Assembly (NCBI GenBank): GCA_001485295.1
Contig: BBOA01000001.1
Coordinates: 186,001 to 250,000, forward strand
Direction of reading: 5' to 3'
DNA length: 64,000 nucleotides
From: Type-B symbiont of Plautia stali
GTDB taxonomy: Bacteria > Pseudomonadota > Gammaproteobacteria > Enterobacterales > Enterobacteriaceae
A model generated the notes under the pieces. It was not told where the DNA came from, did not search any database, and saw only the letters and a list, made by a program, of their open reading frames with translations. The position numbers and the translations under genes were made by a program. Shown piece by piece: positions 31,433-41,706 of this stretch (positions within the stretch are counted from its first letter, which is position 1; each line of letters begins with the position of its first letter).

Positions 31433-31509
31433 TGGCACGCCCTACAGGATTCGAACCTGTGACCTGCGGCTTAGAAGGCCGGTGCTCTATCCAGCTGAGC
31501 TAAGGGCGC
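31433..31509 (-). tRNA. argU: tRNA-Arg (anticodon UCU)
   Basis: 77 bases, reading GCGCCCTTAGCTCAGCTGGA from 31509 and ending in an encoded CCA (31433-31435). The anticodon loop CTTCTAA gives anticodon TCT, the tRNA reading AGA/AGG. It closely matches E. coli argU and lies beside folD as there. The acceptor stem starts with G opposite T (G1-U72) where E. coli has G-C, a small change. In E. coli this gene is the DLP12 prophage attachment site; no prophage is seen here. Confidence 0.96.
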
Positions 31510-31524
31510 ACGGGGATGGCGAGG

Positions 31525-31552
31525 ATTATACGGCGAGACCTCAACGAGTCAA
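31525..31552 (-). promoter_or_regulatory. argU promoter
   Basis: Minus-strand TTGACT (31547-31552) and TATAAT (31525-31530) with a 16-base spacer, about 15 bases before the tRNA 5' end, with a C-rich discriminator typical of stable RNA genes. Confidence 0.8.
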
Positions 31553-31660
31553 CGCTTTTGGCCGTACGTGCGACGTGTATGCCGAAGATTCAGAACCTGA
31601 CAGCGCGTCACGCTTCTGACAGAATAGGGATTTAACACAACACAGTGGATTTCCTTTCTG

Positions 31661-32527
31661 ATGGCAGCAAAAATTATTGACGGTAAAACGATTGCGCAGC
31701 AGGTGCGCCTTGAGGTTGCGGAAAAAGTAAAGCAGCGTCTGGCGGCCGGTAAACGCGCGCCGGGTCTGGCGGTCGTTCTGGTAGGTGAAAACCCCGCTTC
31801 GCAAATCTACGTCGGCAGCAAACGTCGCGCTTGCGAGGAGGTCTGCTTTATGTCGCGCTCTTACGATCTACCGGCGACCACCAGCGAAGCCGAGCTGCTG
31901 CAGCTGGTTGACAATCTCAATAACGACCCGGACATCGACGGCATTCTGGTGCAGCTGCCGCTGCCGGCCGGCATCGACAACGTCAAAGTGCTAGAGCGCA
32001 TCACGCCCGATAAAGACGTCGACGGCTTTCATCCCTACAACGTCGGCCGTCTCTGCCAGCGCGCACCGACGCTGCGTCCCTGTACACCGCGCGGCATCGT
32101 CACGCTGCTGAAGCGCTACAATATCGGTACCTACGGCCTGAACGCCGTAGTGGTCGGCGCGTCCAACATCGTGGGCCGTCCCATGAGCATGGAGCTGCTG
32201 CTGGCGGGCTGCACTACCACCGTGACGCATCGCTTCACCAAAGATCTGCGCCATCACGTCGAGCATGCGGATCTGCTGGTCGTCGCGGTCGGCAAGCCGG
32301 GCTTTATTCCGGGCGACTGGATTAAGCCGGGCGCGGTGGTGATCGATGTCGGCATTAACCGACTGGAAAGCGGCAAAGTAGTAGGCGACGTCGATTTCGA
32401 CGCGGCCGCGGAGCGCGCATCATGTATCACGCCGGTGCCGGGCGGCGTGGGGCCGATGACCGTCGCCACGTTGATCGAAAACACGCTGCACGCGTGCGAA
32501 ATTTATCGGGATAAAGAGGAAGCATAA
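31661..32527 (+). CDS. folD: methylenetetrahydrofolate dehydrogenase/cyclohydrolase FolD
   Basis: Bifunctional enzyme interconverting 5,10-methylene-, methenyl- and 10-formyl-tetrahydrofolate, feeding purine and formyl-methionine synthesis. 288 residues, the E. coli length, with [11 protein letters not shown] (catalytic Lys region), [31 protein letters not shown] and [14 protein letters not shown]. Cys replaces the usual Gly in [11 protein letters not shown] and the usual Tyr in RASCITP, probably tolerated. The stop overlaps the start of the ybcJ remnant. Confidence 0.96.
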   Translation: MAAKIIDGKTIAQQVRLEVAEKVKQRLAAGKRAPGLAVVLVGENPASQIYVGSKRRACEEVCFMSRSYDLPATTSEAELLQLVDNLNNDPDIDGILVQLPLPAGIDNVKVLERITPDKDVDGFHPYNVGRLCQRAPTLRPCTPRGIVTLLKRYNIGTYGLNAVVVGASNIVGRPMSMELLLAGCTTTVTHRFTKDLRHHVEHADLLVVAVGKPGFIPGDWIKPGAVVIDVGINRLESGKVVGDVDFDAAAERASCITPVPGGVGPMTVATLIENTLHACEIYRDKEEA

Positions 32528-32735
32528 TGGCGAGCTTTGTCTTGGGTAAACACCCGCCCGTCGACCTGTGCGATCTGCTGAAGCTGAAAGGGGCTGGGTA
32601 GAGAGCAGCGCGCAGGCGAAAATCGTTATCGCCGATGTCGAAGTACCGGTGACCGTTGACGGGGAAACCCGCAAACGCTGCAAAATCGTTGCCGGTCAGA
32701 CCGTAGAATTTGCCGGACAACGCGTCACGTCACCG
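32527..32735 (+). pseudogene. ybcJ: ybcJ S4-like RNA-binding protein, frameshifted
   Basis: Starts with ATG overlapping the folD stop and reads [20 protein letters not shown], then a frameshift near 32591. The second frame continues SSAQAKIVIADVEVPVTVDG and RKRCKIVAGQTVEFAGQRV. Both parts match the small S4-fold protein YbcJ, which sits after folD in E. coli. One indel inactivates it. Confidence 0.88.
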
Positions 32736-32739
32736 CCTG

Positions 32740-33690
32740 AACTGAGGCCGTCCTGCGGGATGCCTTTCTACTCATCCACGATACGCGTATCGCCTTCGTT
32801 CTACTCCAGCCGAATATAAGTCACCGGCGCATGCTGCGCAATCAGCTGCGCGAGGCGCGGCGAATAGCTGGTCATCCAGAGCTGGCAAACTGGCTCGCTT
32901 CGGCAATAAGGTACGCCAGCGCCGGCAGTAAATCCTCATGCAGGCTGTTTTTCGGCTCGTTGAGCGCTGTAAACTGCGGCGGCCTTGGGCTGAGCTGCGC
33001 CACCACCAGACAGAGAAAGCGCAGGTCGAGCAGTCGCAGCACCCCGCGCCGCGACATCTACATCTGAAAACGGCCGTTCTGCACTTCAATGTGAAACTCG
33101 CTGTCGGGAAACGCTTGCGTGGTCACCACATAAAGCAGCTCATGATGGCCTGATGGCCGCGCTCGACGAGATGGTCGCCTAGGTGGTGGCGAGATTACTG
33201 CCGTCGTGCGCCAGCACCGGCGAGCCGGGCCAGACGGCAAATTCATAATAGAAACGCCACTGCCGTAGTCGTTCGCACCGCTGCGACCGCTCGGGATAGT
33301 AATGTGATTCGCCCAGCTGCCCGAACAGCGACTCTTTGGGATGCAGCGGCACCAGATAGGCCACGTACTCTCCGTAGATATTATGCAGAAACGCCGTCTG
33401 ATTTTGCCGCTGGATAACGCAGGAGGCGTGCCGTCGCCGCTGGCCGCTCAGCTAGATGCGCTCTTGTGGGTCGAGATTGAATAGGGATGTGGTTAGCGGT
33501 TCGGGAAAGCCGATATCGAGCTGATAATCGAGATCGTCTATCTGCGCCACCAGCACCGCCGTAAGCCTTCCGCTGGCAGCGTCGGTTCGATTTTAACGCA
33601 GCCGTTTAGGCTGCTAATCACGTTCAGCTGTTTCAGCGTCAGCGGGCGCACCGACCAAAAGCCGTGGATCTCAATCTTTTCAACCGGCAT
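32740..33690 (-). pseudogene. AAA-family predicted ATPase (OLD/RecF-like), decayed
   Basis: From the ATG at 33688-33690 it reads MPVEKIEIHGFWSVRPLTLK, QLNVISSLNG (the Walker A position, but GxxGxGKS is not intact), LVPLHPKESLFGQLGESHYY and FYYEFAVWPGSP. Near 32900-33000 comes TALNEPKNSLHEDLLPALAYLIAEAS, the Walker B and D-loop region where active relatives have a P-E-T/S-S-L-H pattern. Several ambers (for example 33178-33181) and frameshifts kill it. Such ATPases are accessory genes, sometimes in defence; nothing beside it suggests a partner. Confidence 0.7.
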
Positions 33691-33693
33691 AAA

Positions 33694-33714
33694 AAAGGGC
33701 GCTGGCGTGCCCTC
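33694..33714 (-). terminator. cysS terminator
   Basis: On the minus strand AGGGCAC-GCCA-GCGCCCT forms a stem with one mismatch, followed by TTTTTT, just downstream of the cysS stop. Confidence 0.65.
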
Positions 33715-33724
33715 TCCTTTAAAG

Positions 33725-35110
33725 TTACTTACGACGCCAAGTCGAGCCTTGCGGCCCGTCCTCTACAATCACGCCTAGCTCGTTCAGCTTGTCGCGCGCG
33801 ATATCGGCCTGCGCCCAGTTTTTCTCTTTACGCGCGTCGGTGCGCGCCTGCAACCAGTGCTCGATCTCGGCCACTTCGTCGACGTTAGTCTGTGCGCCGC
33901 TCTGCAGGAACTGCTCGGGATCCTGCTGCAGAATGCCCAACACGTTGGCGATTTCGCGCAACTTCGCTGCCAGCGTGTTGGCCGCGTCGCCGTTTTCGCC
34001 TTTCAGGCGATTGACCTCACGCGCCATGTCAAACAGCACCGAGTAGGCTTCCGGCGTGTTGAAATCGTCGTCCATCGCCGCGCGGAAGCGCGCGTCAAAT
34101 GTTTCGCCGCTCACCGCCTCGACGTTGCGGTCGGTATAACGCAGCGCGGTATAGAGACGCTCCAGCGCAGCGCGCGCTTGGCTCAGGTTCTCTTCGCCGT
34201 AGTTAAGCTGGCTGCGGTAGTGGCCCGACATCAGGAAATAGCGTACCGTTTCGGCGTCATAATGCTGCAGCACGTCGCGCATAGTGAAGAAGTTGCCGAG
34301 CGACTTCGACATCTTCTCACGATCCACCATCACCATGCCGGAATGCATCCAGTAGTTAACGTACGGGCCGTCATGGGCGCAAGTCGACTGGGCGATCTCG
34401 TTCTCATGGTGCGGGAACATCAGATCCGAGCCGCCGCCGTGAATATCGAAATGCGCGCCGAGCTGTTTCCAGTTCATCGCCGAGCACTCGATATGCCAAC
34501 CGGGACGTCCGTTGCCCCACGGTGACGGCCATGCCGGTTCGTCCGCTTTCGACATCTTCCACAGCACAAAATCCATCGGGTTGCGCTTCACTTCGGCGAC
34601 TTCCACGCGCGCGCCGGCCTGCAGCTGCTCCAGATCCTGACGCGACAGCGCGCCGTAATCGGCGGCGCTCGGCACGTCGAACATCATATCGCCGTTGTCG
34701 GCGACATAGGTGTGACCACGTTCAATCAAACGCTCCACCAGCTCGATAATCTCCGCGATATGACGAGTGGCGCGCGGCTCCTGATCCGGCGGTAGGATGC
34801 CCAGCGCGGCGAAGTCGTTGTGCATCTTGCTGATCATACGGTTGGTCATGGTTCCGATGCTCTCGCCGTTCTCATTGGCACGCTTAATAATTTTGTCGTC
34901 GATATCGGTGATATTGCGCACGTAGTTCAGACGATAGCCGATGTAGCGCAGATAGCGCGACACGACGTCAAACGCCACGAAGGTACGCCCATGGCCAATA
35001 TGACAGAGGTCGTACACCGTGATGCCGCACACGTACATGCCGATTTCGCCAGCATGGATAGGTTTAAATTCTTCTTTCTGGCGACTCAGGGTGTTATAAA
35101 TCTTTAGCAT
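33725..35110 (-). CDS. cysS: cysteinyl-tRNA synthetase
   Basis: Class I synthetase charging tRNA-Cys. 461 residues as in E. coli. The signature H-I-G-H is in [14 protein letters not shown] and KMSKS in [14 protein letters not shown]. The zinc ligands can be placed at the Cys of [10 protein letters not shown], the Cys of HIECSAMNW and the His/Glu of [10 protein letters not shown]. The frame is intact. It is divergent from ppiB, the normal enterobacterial arrangement. Confidence 0.98.
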   Translation of the reverse strand: MLKIYNTLSRQKEEFKPIHAGEIGMYVCGITVYDLCHIGHGRTFVAFDVVSRYLRYIGYRLNYVRNITDIDDKIIKRANENGESIGTMTNRMISKMHNDFAALGILPPDQEPRATRHIAEIIELVERLIERGHTYVADNGDMMFDVPSAADYGALSRQDLEQLQAGARVEVAEVKRNPMDFVLWKMSKADEPAWPSPWGNGRPGWHIECSAMNWKQLGAHFDIHGGGSDLMFPHHENEIAQSTCAHDGPYVNYWMHSGMVMVDREKMSKSLGNFFTMRDVLQHYDAETVRYFLMSGHYRSQLNYGEENLSQARAALERLYTALRYTDRNVEAVSGETFDARFRAAMDDDFNTPEAYSVLFDMAREVNRLKGENGDAANTLAAKLREIANVLGILQQDPEQFLQSGAQTNVDEVAEIEHWLQARTDARKEKNWAQADIARDKLNELGVIVEDGPQGSTWRRK

Positions 35111-35327
35111 TGAACAGTTCCGTTTAGAGGTGTGCGGTAAACACTTTTATCAGGTTATTCAGTTATTGTGCCGTATTTTTCGCGCTGGTGCGACGGCAAC
35201 GTGCCGAAAGCGCCGCGGGCGTGCTGACGCGTTATCGGAATTTATGATATAAGAGGCGTCGACTAAAATGGTCAGCGCGCTTTGCGGCGGCCAAACGACT
35301 GACGACAACCTTTACAGGACGAGAATG

Positions 35328-35822
35328 ATGGTTACCTTCCAGACCAACCACGGCGACATCGTAATTAAAACCTTCGACGATAAAGCGCCTGCTACCGTAC
35401 AAAACTTTCTCGAATACTGCCGTGAAGGTTTTTACGACAACACCATTTTCCACCGTATTATCAACGGTTTTATGATCCAGGGCGGCAGTTTTGAGCTAGG
35501 AATGAAACAAAAAGCTACCAAAGCGGAAATTCGCAACGAAGCGAATAACGGCCTGAAAAACACCCGTAGCACCCTAGCGATGGCGCGCACCTCCGCTCCG
35601 CACTCCGCGACCGCGCAGTTCTTTATCAACGTCGCCGACAACAACTTCCTTAACTTCCGCGACGAAAGCCTGCAGGGCTGGGGCTACTGCGTCTTCGCTG
35701 AAGTGGTCGAAGGTATGGATGTGGTCGACAAAATCAAAGCGGTCTCTACCGGCCGCAGCGGCATGCACCAAGACGTACCGAAAGATGACGTCGTCATCCA
35801 GAAAGTTATCGTCAGTGAGTAA
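35328..35822 (+). CDS. ppiB: cytoplasmic peptidyl-prolyl isomerase B (cyclophilin)
   Basis: Cyclophilin-type proline isomerase of 164 residues. The start at 35328 ([16 protein letters not shown]) matches E. coli PpiB; an ATG one codon upstream is possible, with AGGA at 35316-35319. Motifs [26 protein letters not shown] and [11 protein letters not shown] carry the active-site Arg, Phe and Gln positions. The stop overlaps the lpxH start (TAATG), so the two are coupled. Confidence 0.97.
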   Translation: MVTFQTNHGDIVIKTFDDKAPATVQNFLEYCREGFYDNTIFHRIINGFMIQGGSFELGMKQKATKAEIRNEANNGLKNTRSTLAMARTSAPHSATAQFFINVADNNFLNFRDESLQGWGYCVFAEVVEGMDVVDKIKAVSTGRSGMHQDVPKDDVVIQKVIVSE

Positions 35823-36538
35823 TGTTGCGCACTTTGTTTATTGCAGATCTGCATCTGTGTCAGGAAGAACCGGCGATCACCGACGGTTTTCTGCATTTTC
35901 TGGCGCGCGAAGCGGTACGCTGCGACGCGCTCTATATCCTTGGCGATCTGTTTGAAGCTTGGATCGGCGACGACGATCCCAACCCGCTACACCAGCAGGT
36001 GGCCGACGCGCTGCGCGCGCTGCCGGCGCCGGTCTACTTTATGCATGGCAACCGCGACTTCCTGATCGGCAAGGCTTACGGCCGCGCCAGCGGTATGACG
36101 CTGCTGCCGGAAGAGCAAGTGCTGACGCTCTATGGTCACCGTGTGCTGATCCTGCATGGCGATATGCTCTGCACCGACGACGCGGGCTATCAGCGTTTCC
36201 GCGCTAAAGTGCATCAGCGCTGGCTGCAACGCCTTTTTCTCGCCCTGCCACTCTCTTTACGCCAGCGTATCGCCGTGCGCATGCGCGACGACAGCAAACA
36301 GGCGAACCAGCATAAGTCGCAGATCATTATGGACGTCAACGCCGGGGCAGTTAACGCGACGATGCTGCGCCAGCAGGTTAGCGTGATGATCCACGGACAC
36401 ACCCATCGTCCGGCGATCCACCGCTTTGCCTTACAGGGCGAGCCCGCTGAACGCGCGGTATTGGACGCGTGGCACGCGCGTGGCTCGATGATCCAGCTCG
36501 ACGCCAGCGGCGTCAGCCTGATTGAGTTCGACTTTTAA
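35822..36538 (+). CDS. lpxH: UDP-2,3-diacylglucosamine diphosphatase LpxH
   Basis: Metallophosphoesterase cleaving UDP-2,3-diacylglucosamine to lipid X in lipid A synthesis. 238 residues with the phosphoesterase blocks [45 protein letters not shown] and [12 protein letters not shown], carrying the metal-binding Asp, His and Asn residues. It overlaps ppiB by one base. Intact, consistent with lipid A being kept. Confidence 0.97.
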   Translation: MLRTLFIADLHLCQEEPAITDGFLHFLAREAVRCDALYILGDLFEAWIGDDDPNPLHQQVADALRALPAPVYFMHGNRDFLIGKAYGRASGMTLLPEEQVLTLYGHRVLILHGDMLCTDDAGYQRFRAKVHQRWLQRLFLALPLSLRQRIAVRMRDDSKQANQHKSQIIMDVNAGAVNATMLRQQVSVMIHGHTHRPAIHRFALQGEPAERAVLDAWHARGSMIQLDASGVSLIEFDF

Positions 36539-36568
36539 AATATCGCTGAACGCGCTGGAATCGCGGCG

Positions 36569-36584
36569 ACGCAACCGTTTTATT
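36569..36584 (+). promoter_or_regulatory. PurR operator upstream of purEK
   Basis: ACGCAACCGTTTTATT agrees closely with the PurR operator core (ACGCAAACGTTTTCGT) and in its first 13 bases with my recollection of the E. coli purE operator. It lies about 90 bases upstream of purE and 22 bases before a TATTCT (36606-36611) that may be the -10. It implies purine-dependent repression. Confidence 0.8.
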
Positions 36585-36675
36585 TTCCTTCGGTCTTTCC
36601 CATGCTATTCTCTGTGCCCTTCTTTACCTGACCGACCGGTCAGGGTTCGTTTGTTTATTCACAGGAGTTGACCGC

Positions 36676-37185
36676 ATGTCATCCAACGCCGCCCCAGCGC
36701 GCATTGCCATTGTAATGGGCTCTAAAAGTGACTGGTGCACCATGCAGTTCGCTGCGGAAATCCTTACTAGCCTAGACGTGCCCTTCCATGTCGAGGTGGT
36801 TTCCGCGCACCGCACGCCAGACAAGCTGTTCAGCTTTGCTGAAACGGCCGCTGATAACGGCTATCAGGTGATTATCGTGGGCGCGGGCGGTGCGGCGCAT
36901 CTGCCGGGCATGCTGGCAGCGAAAACTCTGGTGCCGGTGCTAGGCGTGCCGGTGCAGAGCACGGTGCTGAGTGGTGTCGACAGCCTCTACTCTATCGTGC
37001 AGATGCCGTGCGGCATTCCAGTCGGTACCCTAGCGATCGGCAAAGCCGGTGCAGCCAACGCTGGCCTGCTGGCGGCGCAGATTTTGGCGATCCACGACGC
37101 GGCGCTGGCAACGCGCCTCGGCGACTGGCGTCAGGCGCAGACTGACGAGGTGCTTAATAACCCGGACCCGCGGGAAGACGCATGA
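36676..37185 (+). CDS. purE: N5-carboxyaminoimidazole ribonucleotide mutase PurE
   Basis: Converts N5-CAIR to CAIR in de novo purine synthesis, immediately after PurK. 169 residues; [15 protein letters not shown] and [12 protein letters not shown] carry the phosphate-binding and catalytic Ser/His residues. Start at ATG behind AGGAG. Cys is found where relatives have Arg ([10 protein letters not shown]) and where they have Ala (SDWCTMQF). The gene overlaps purK by four bases. It is preceded by a PurR operator. Confidence 0.97.
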   Translation: MSSNAAPARIAIVMGSKSDWCTMQFAAEILTSLDVPFHVEVVSAHRTPDKLFSFAETAADNGYQVIIVGAGGAAHLPGMLAAKTLVPVLGVPVQSTVLSGVDSLYSIVQMPCGIPVGTLAIGKAGAANAGLLAAQILAIHDAALATRLGDWRQAQTDEVLNNPDPREDA

Positions 37186-38246
37186 AGCCGGTTTGCGTAC
37201 TGGGCAACGGCCAGCTGGGCCGCATGCTGCGTCAGGCGGGCGAGCCGCTGGGCATTACCGTCTACCCGGTCGGCCTTAATGCCGAGCCGAACGCCCTGCC
37301 GATTGCGCAGAGCGTGATCACCGCCGAGATCGAGTGCTGGCCGGAGACCGCGCTGACGCGTGAGCTGGCGGTGCATCCCGCCTTTGTTAACCGCGATATT
37401 TTCCCGCGTCTGGCGGATCGCCTGACGCAGAAGCAGCTGTTCGACCAGCTTCACCTCGCCACCGCGCCCTGGCAGCTGCTGGCGGCGAAAAGCGAGTGGC
37501 CGCAGGTGTTCGCCTCGCTGGGCGAGCTAGCGATCGTTAAGCGTCGCACCGGCGGCTATGACGGCCGCGGTCAGTGGCGACTGTGCGCGGATGAGACTGA
37601 CGCGCTACCGGACGCGTGCTACGGTGAGTGCATCGTCGAACAGGGCATCAATTTTTCCGGCGAGGTGTCGCTGGTGGGTGCGCGCGGTCAGGATGGCCGC
37701 GCGGTGTTTTACCCGCTGACACACAACCTGCATCAGGACTGCATTTTGCGTACCAGCGTCGCCTTCCCGCAGGCGGACGCGGCGCAGCAGGCGCAGGCCG
37801 AAGCGATGCTCAGCGCCATTATGCATGAGCTGAACTACGTCGGCGTGATGGCGATGGAGTGCTTCGTGACGCCGCAAGGCCTGTTGATCAACGAGCTGGC
37901 GCCACGCGTACACAACAGCGGTCACTGGACGCAGAACGGCGCCTCTATTAGCCAGTTCGAACTGCACCTGCGCGCCGTGCTGGATCTGCCGCTGCCGCGG
38001 CCGGTGGTATTCGCGCCGTCGGTGATGGTGAACCTGATCGGCACCGCGCTGAACAGCGACTGGCTGCAGCAGCCGCTGGTGCATCTGCACTGGTATGATA
38101 AAGAGGTACATCCTGGCCGCAAGGTCGGACATCTGAACCTGACCGACAGCGATAGCGCTCGGCTGACGGCGGCGCTGAAAGCGCTGGTGCTGATACCGCC
38201 GCTGGAGTACGCCAGCGGCATCGCTTGGGCCATAGAGAAGTTCTGA
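37182..38246 (+). CDS. purK: N5-carboxyaminoimidazole ribonucleotide synthase PurK
   Basis: ATP-grasp enzyme making N5-CAIR from AIR, bicarbonate and ATP. 354 residues; starts [16 protein letters not shown] (Gly-rich loop) with ATP-grasp landmarks [28 protein letters not shown] and [14 protein letters not shown]. The purE stop overlaps its start (ATGA). Cys replaces the Gly I recall in [10 protein letters not shown]. Retained although purine salvage genes in the window are dead. Confidence 0.97.
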   Translation: MKPVCVLGNGQLGRMLRQAGEPLGITVYPVGLNAEPNALPIAQSVITAEIECWPETALTRELAVHPAFVNRDIFPRLADRLTQKQLFDQLHLATAPWQLLAAKSEWPQVFASLGELAIVKRRTGGYDGRGQWRLCADETDALPDACYGECIVEQGINFSGEVSLVGARGQDGRAVFYPLTHNLHQDCILRTSVAFPQADAAQQAQAEAMLSAIMHELNYVGVMAMECFVTPQGLLINELAPRVHNSGHWTQNGASISQFELHLRAVLDLPLPRPVVFAPSVMVNLIGTALNSDWLQQPLVHLHWYDKEVHPGRKVGHLNLTDSDSARLTAALKALVLIPPLEYASGIAWAIEKF

Positions 38247-38261
38247 TTAGCAGATGCACGC

Positions 38262-39296
38262 CCAGCTAGCTGCCGCTGAGCAGCAGCGCCAGCCACAGCG
38301 TCTAGTCAGTAGTCAGGCTGCCACGGGAAATCGAAAATCTTACGCCGCAGCGCCCAGCACCGCCGCCACGCTGGAGACTACGCCGAGCAGCGCAAACTCG
38401 CACCACAGCGTCGCGCGCAGCAGCTTCTTGCTGGCGCCCAGCGTGCACTCCTAACGCTGCTGCAGCATCCCGACCTGAATCTGCGCTAGTAGCACGCCGC
38501 AGAAGGTCATCACTACCATAATCTCCAGCCTTTGACTCTCACCTGCGTCAGCACTTAGCCAATCTGCCGCATGATGCTGCCGATATCCAGCAGGCCCAGC
38601 GTGGGAAAGGCGCGATTGAACTGCGCCAGCAACGCCGGAACTTGGTCAGCCGAGTTTGCGGCTGCGCATCCAGCACGCCAAGCGGGAAGATAAAGAAGAA
38701 ATTATGCTGCAGACTCTCCCGTCCACCTTGCGTAGACTAGTAATGATCGCGCTGAACGCCTATGTGTCGCCGGTAAAGGTCAGCGTATCCCCTAGCTTCA
38801 CGCCCAGCCGACCCCGGCCAGCTCCGCCTCTATCAACACCTCGCCCGGCTTCGGCGGCCAGCTGCCCACTACCAGCGGGTTATGATCGGACCGCTCACTC
38901 ATCCACGTCCATCCACGTCAGATTCAGCTCGCGCTTCAGTGCGTTATCCAGTGTCGGATCGGCCTTCTTGTCATTCAGGGCGGTCAGGTGCACGTGCGCG
39001 ATGGGATAGAAGGTCTCCGGCTTCACCTGACGCAAGGAGAGGAAATAGCGCACCGGCGGCACCTGCTCCTGCATTATATTTAGCAGAAAATAGTTCGGGC
39101 TATCCGGCGGCAGCTGCTGCCAGCACTCCAGCAGATCGCCGCGCATCACCAGCAGCGTAAAGGAAAGCGAAAACGCCGGCAGCTGGCTCAGCGTCACGCT
39201 CAAGGTTTTCAGCATTGCCACCAGATCATAACGGCTGCGGCAGTAGTGCCTCATCGCCACCGCGACGGCGGCGATCGCCAGCAGCAGCGTCATCAA
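38262..39296 (-). pseudogene. ybbP: ybbP FtsX-like ABC permease, decayed
   Basis: Remnants of the large YbbP permease on the minus strand: MTLLLAIAAVAVAMRHYC, then SLSFTLLVMRGDLLECWQQL, PDSPNYFLLNIMQEQVPPVR and ALKRELNLTWMDVDE. After more frameshifts, C-terminal pieces include GASKKLLRATLWCEFALLGV and FRFPWQPDY. Much of the protein is missing, ambers are present, and the ybbA remnant runs into it at about 39290. The YbbA-YbbP system is thought to extrude lipophilic compounds or lipids; here both parts are lost. Confidence 0.82.
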
Positions 39297-39471
39297 GACC
39301 CGCTAGAATGCCCAGCAGCGTCGATTTGCCGGATCCTGACTCGCCGAGCAGCGCGCTGATCTCGGCCCGTTTGACAATGAAGTTAACTCCGGTGAGGATG
39401 GTCAACTGGCGTTCACCCTGACCGACAGATTTTATAAGATGGTGAACTTCAAGAATGTTTTCCGCTGGCAT
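39285..39471 (-). pseudogene. ybbA: ybbA ABC ATPase, N-terminal fragment
   Basis: Starts at the ATG at 39469-39471 with MPAENILEVHHLIKSVGQGE and keeps Walker A (GESGSGKSTLLGILAGLDD). It then runs directly into ybbP sequence at about 39290, so roughly three quarters of the ATPase, including Walker B and the signature, are deleted. Divergent from tesA as in E. coli. Confidence 0.88.
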
Positions 39472-39756
39472 TATCCTTTCCTGTTTGTTGTTCTTCTGCT
39501 GGTGTCGCATCTCTCCGCTGCGAACACCCTGTTATTTTCAGGCGACAGCCTGAGCGCGGGCTATCGGGTGATCGCTCCCTGCCGCAAGGCGGAAGATGTG
39601 GCGCAGATGCGCGCGCAGGCCTTTATCGGCGTCACGCTGGATCTCAACGACGCGGCCGACGAGATCCTTGCGCTGACGGACCATCGTCTGTTCGCGCTGT
39701 TCAACAACAGCGGCTTCGACCTCTACGGACTGCTGCGCACTGCGCTAGAAGTCTAG
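39439..39756 (+). pseudogene. tesA-ybbO fusion: lipase signal peptide joined to dehydrogenase fragment
   Basis: A 105-residue open frame. It begins as TesA (MVNFKNVFRWHYPFLFVVLL, signal peptide, then FSGDSLSAGYR with the GDSLS nucleophile block). At about 39568 it passes in frame into the short-chain dehydrogenase YbbO (PCRKAEDVAQMRAQAFIGV, then ALFNNSGFDLYGLL) and stops at an amber at 39754-39756. A deletion removed the rest of thioesterase I and the N-terminal nucleotide-binding motif of YbbO. YbbO sequence continues beyond the stop. The protein may be exported but lacks the Asp-His part of the lipase triad. Confidence 0.85.
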
Positions 39757-40032
39757 AGCAACGCGCGGTGCCTTGAACTGCGCGGCAGCAGCGTGCGCGT
39801 TAGCCTGATCGAACCGGGTCCGATCCACACCCGCTTTACCGACAACGTCACTCAGGGCGAGCCGGGCAAACCGGTGCGCAATCCCGGCATCAACGCGCGT
39901 TTCACCCCGCGGTCGCAGGCGATTCCGCCCAAGCTATGCCACGCGCTAGAGAGCCCTGCGTCTGCGCTATCCGGTGACGCTAGTCACACACGCGATGAGC
40001 ATCCTGAAATGCCTGCTACCGGGCTGGACGCT
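39757..40032 (+). pseudogene. ybbO: ybbO short-chain dehydrogenase, C-terminal remnant
   Basis: Follows the fusion frame after its amber. It reads LRGSSVRVSLIEPGPIHTRFTDNV and NPGINARFTPRSQA, then frameshifts to a YbbO-like tail (RYPVTLVTHAMSILKCLLPG). The segment with the catalytic Tyr-x3-Lys is absent. YbbO is an NADP-dependent aldehyde reductase in E. coli. Confidence 0.8.
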
Positions 40033-40119
40033 GTAGCGCATTTTGAGCAGCCGCTGAGAATTCATCTTGAAGCGGGGCCGTCCGGCCCCATGTTCCTTAA
40101 ACACTTTCTGTCAAGATAC

Positions 40120-40755
40120 TTAGTCATTAATGGCGTCGTAGTTCGGCCTGCGCTCTATTCCCACGGTCTATCTGTTCCAGAACGGCCAGCCAGTCGACGG
40201 GTTCTAGGGACCGCAGCCGGAAGAGGCGATCCGCGTGCTGCTGGTAAAAAGTGCTGCCGCGCGAGGAAGAGCTAAAGACGCAGCAGGCGCTGGCGCTGCT
40301 GAAAGAGGCGTGGCAGCTTAGCAATCAGGCGAGCGCGTCTTCTTGCTGGCTGAGCTGCTGATTACCCTGAACCGCAGCGCCGAAGCGGAAGAGGCGCTGG
40401 CGAAGACGCCGCTGCAGGATCAGGATACGCACTATCAGAACCTGAGAGCGCAGATCGATCTGCTGAAGTAGGCGGCGGATACGCTGGAAATTCTCCAGCT
40501 GCAGGCGCAGCTGGAGAGCGATCTCGACAATTGGGAGCTGGCGACTAAGCTGTCGTTACAGCTGCATCAGGTCGGACGGAACGAGAAGAGGCGCTGAAGC
40601 TACTGCTCGGCTTTCTGAAGCGTGATTTAAACTCAGGTGAAGGTCAGATTCGTAAAATGCTACAGGAGATTCTGGCGGCGCTCGGCACAGGTGACGCGCT
40701 CGCCGCCAGCCCTACTTGCTGCTTTATTGAGCCGGCCTCGCGGCATCGGGTCTAA
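40120..40755 (+). pseudogene. ybbN: ybbN (cnoX) thioredoxin-TPR chaperone, 5' end lost
   Basis: The N-terminal thioredoxin part is missing up to FGLRSIPTVYLFQNGQPVDG; then an amber in CTAGG (40204-40208) stands where GF-Q-GPQPEEAIR is expected. TPR-like sequence follows with frameshifts: [40 protein letters not shown], an amber at 40470-40472, and [13 protein letters not shown]. Holdase-type redox chaperone in relatives, lost here. Confidence 0.85.
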
Positions 40756-40791
40756 GCGACTCAGCCCGTTATCTAACAATCTGGAGGTTAT

Positions 40792-41706
40792 ATGTTGACA
40801 GTCATTCCCCTGCTTATCGTACTGGCGCTGATCACGGTATCGGCGGGCGTTAAAATCGTGCCACAGGGTTATCAGTGGACCGTGGAGCGCTTCGGGCGCT
40901 ACACCAGCACGCTGCAGCCCGGCCTGAGTCTAGTAGTGCCCTTTATAGATCGTATCGGGCGCAAGATCAATATGATGGAGCGGGTGCTCGATATCCCCTC
41001 GCAAGAAGTCATCTCAAAAGATAACGCCAATGTCACCATTGACGCCGTCTGCTTTATTCAGGCGGTTGATCCGGCGCGCGCCGCCTATGAGGTGAGCAAT
41101 CTTGAGCTGGCGATCATCAATCTCACCATGACCAATATCCGTACCGTGCTCGGCGGCATGGAGTTGGACGAAATGCTGTCGCAGCGCGATAACATTAACA
41201 CGCGGCTGCTGCACATCGTCGACGAGGCGACCAATCCCTGGGGCGTGAAGATCACCCGTATCGAGATCCGCGACGTGCGGCCGCCGCAGGAGCTAATCGC
41301 CGCCATGAACGCGCAGATGAAGGCGGAGCGCACCAAGCGTGCCGACATCTTGGCGGCGGAAGGGGTGCGTCAGGCAGCGATCCTGCGTGCTGAAGGCGAC
41401 AAGCAGTCGCGCATCCTGAAAGCCGAAGGGGAGCGTACCTCGGCGTTTCTGCAGGCAGAGGCGCGCGAACGCCAAGCAGAAGCGGAAGCCGCCGCCACGA
41501 AAATGGTTTCCGAAGCGATCGCGGCCGGCGATATCCAGGCGGTGAACTATTTTGTGGCGCAGAAATACACCGATGCGTTGCAGAAAATCGGCGAAGCCAA
41601 TAATAGCAAGGTGGTAATGATGCCGCTGGACGCTAGCAGCCTGCTGGGATCGGTTGCCGGCATCAGCGAGCTGTTAAAAGGCTCATTATCTGAGTCGACA
41701 CGCTGA
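40792..41706 (+). CDS. qmcA: SPFH/stomatin-domain membrane protein QmcA
   Basis: 304-residue inner-membrane SPFH (band 7) protein that forms large assemblies and is linked to FtsH function in E. coli. One N-terminal membrane segment (about residues 3-21) precedes [20 protein letters not shown] and [20 protein letters not shown]. The long helical region ([20 protein letters not shown]) and [19 protein letters not shown] follow. Start behind GGAGG. Its usual partner ybbJ, overlapping the 3' end, is a pseudogene, so QmcA is retained without its NfeD partner. Confidence 0.95.
   Translation: MLTVIPLLIVLALITVSAGVKIVPQGYQWTVERFGRYTSTLQPGLSLVVPFIDRIGRKINMMERVLDIPSQEVISKDNANVTIDAVCFIQAVDPARAAYEVSNLELAIINLTMTNIRTVLGGMELDEMLSQRDNINTRLLHIVDEATNPWGVKITRIEIRDVRPPQELIAAMNAQMKAERTKRADILAAEGVRQAAILRAEGDKQSRILKAEGERTSAFLQAEARERQAEAEAAATKMVSEAIAAGDIQAVNYFVAQKYTDALQKIGEANNSKVVMMPLDASSLLGSVAGISELLKGSLSESTR

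Noticed and set aside
32740-33690. Defence system based on the AAA/OLD-like ATPase
   Set aside because: The gene is a pseudogene without an intact Walker A motif and has no nuclease or toxin partner nearby.
33857-34525. 222-codon plus-strand frame opposite cysS
   Set aside because: Antisense shadow of cysS, without a motif or start signal.
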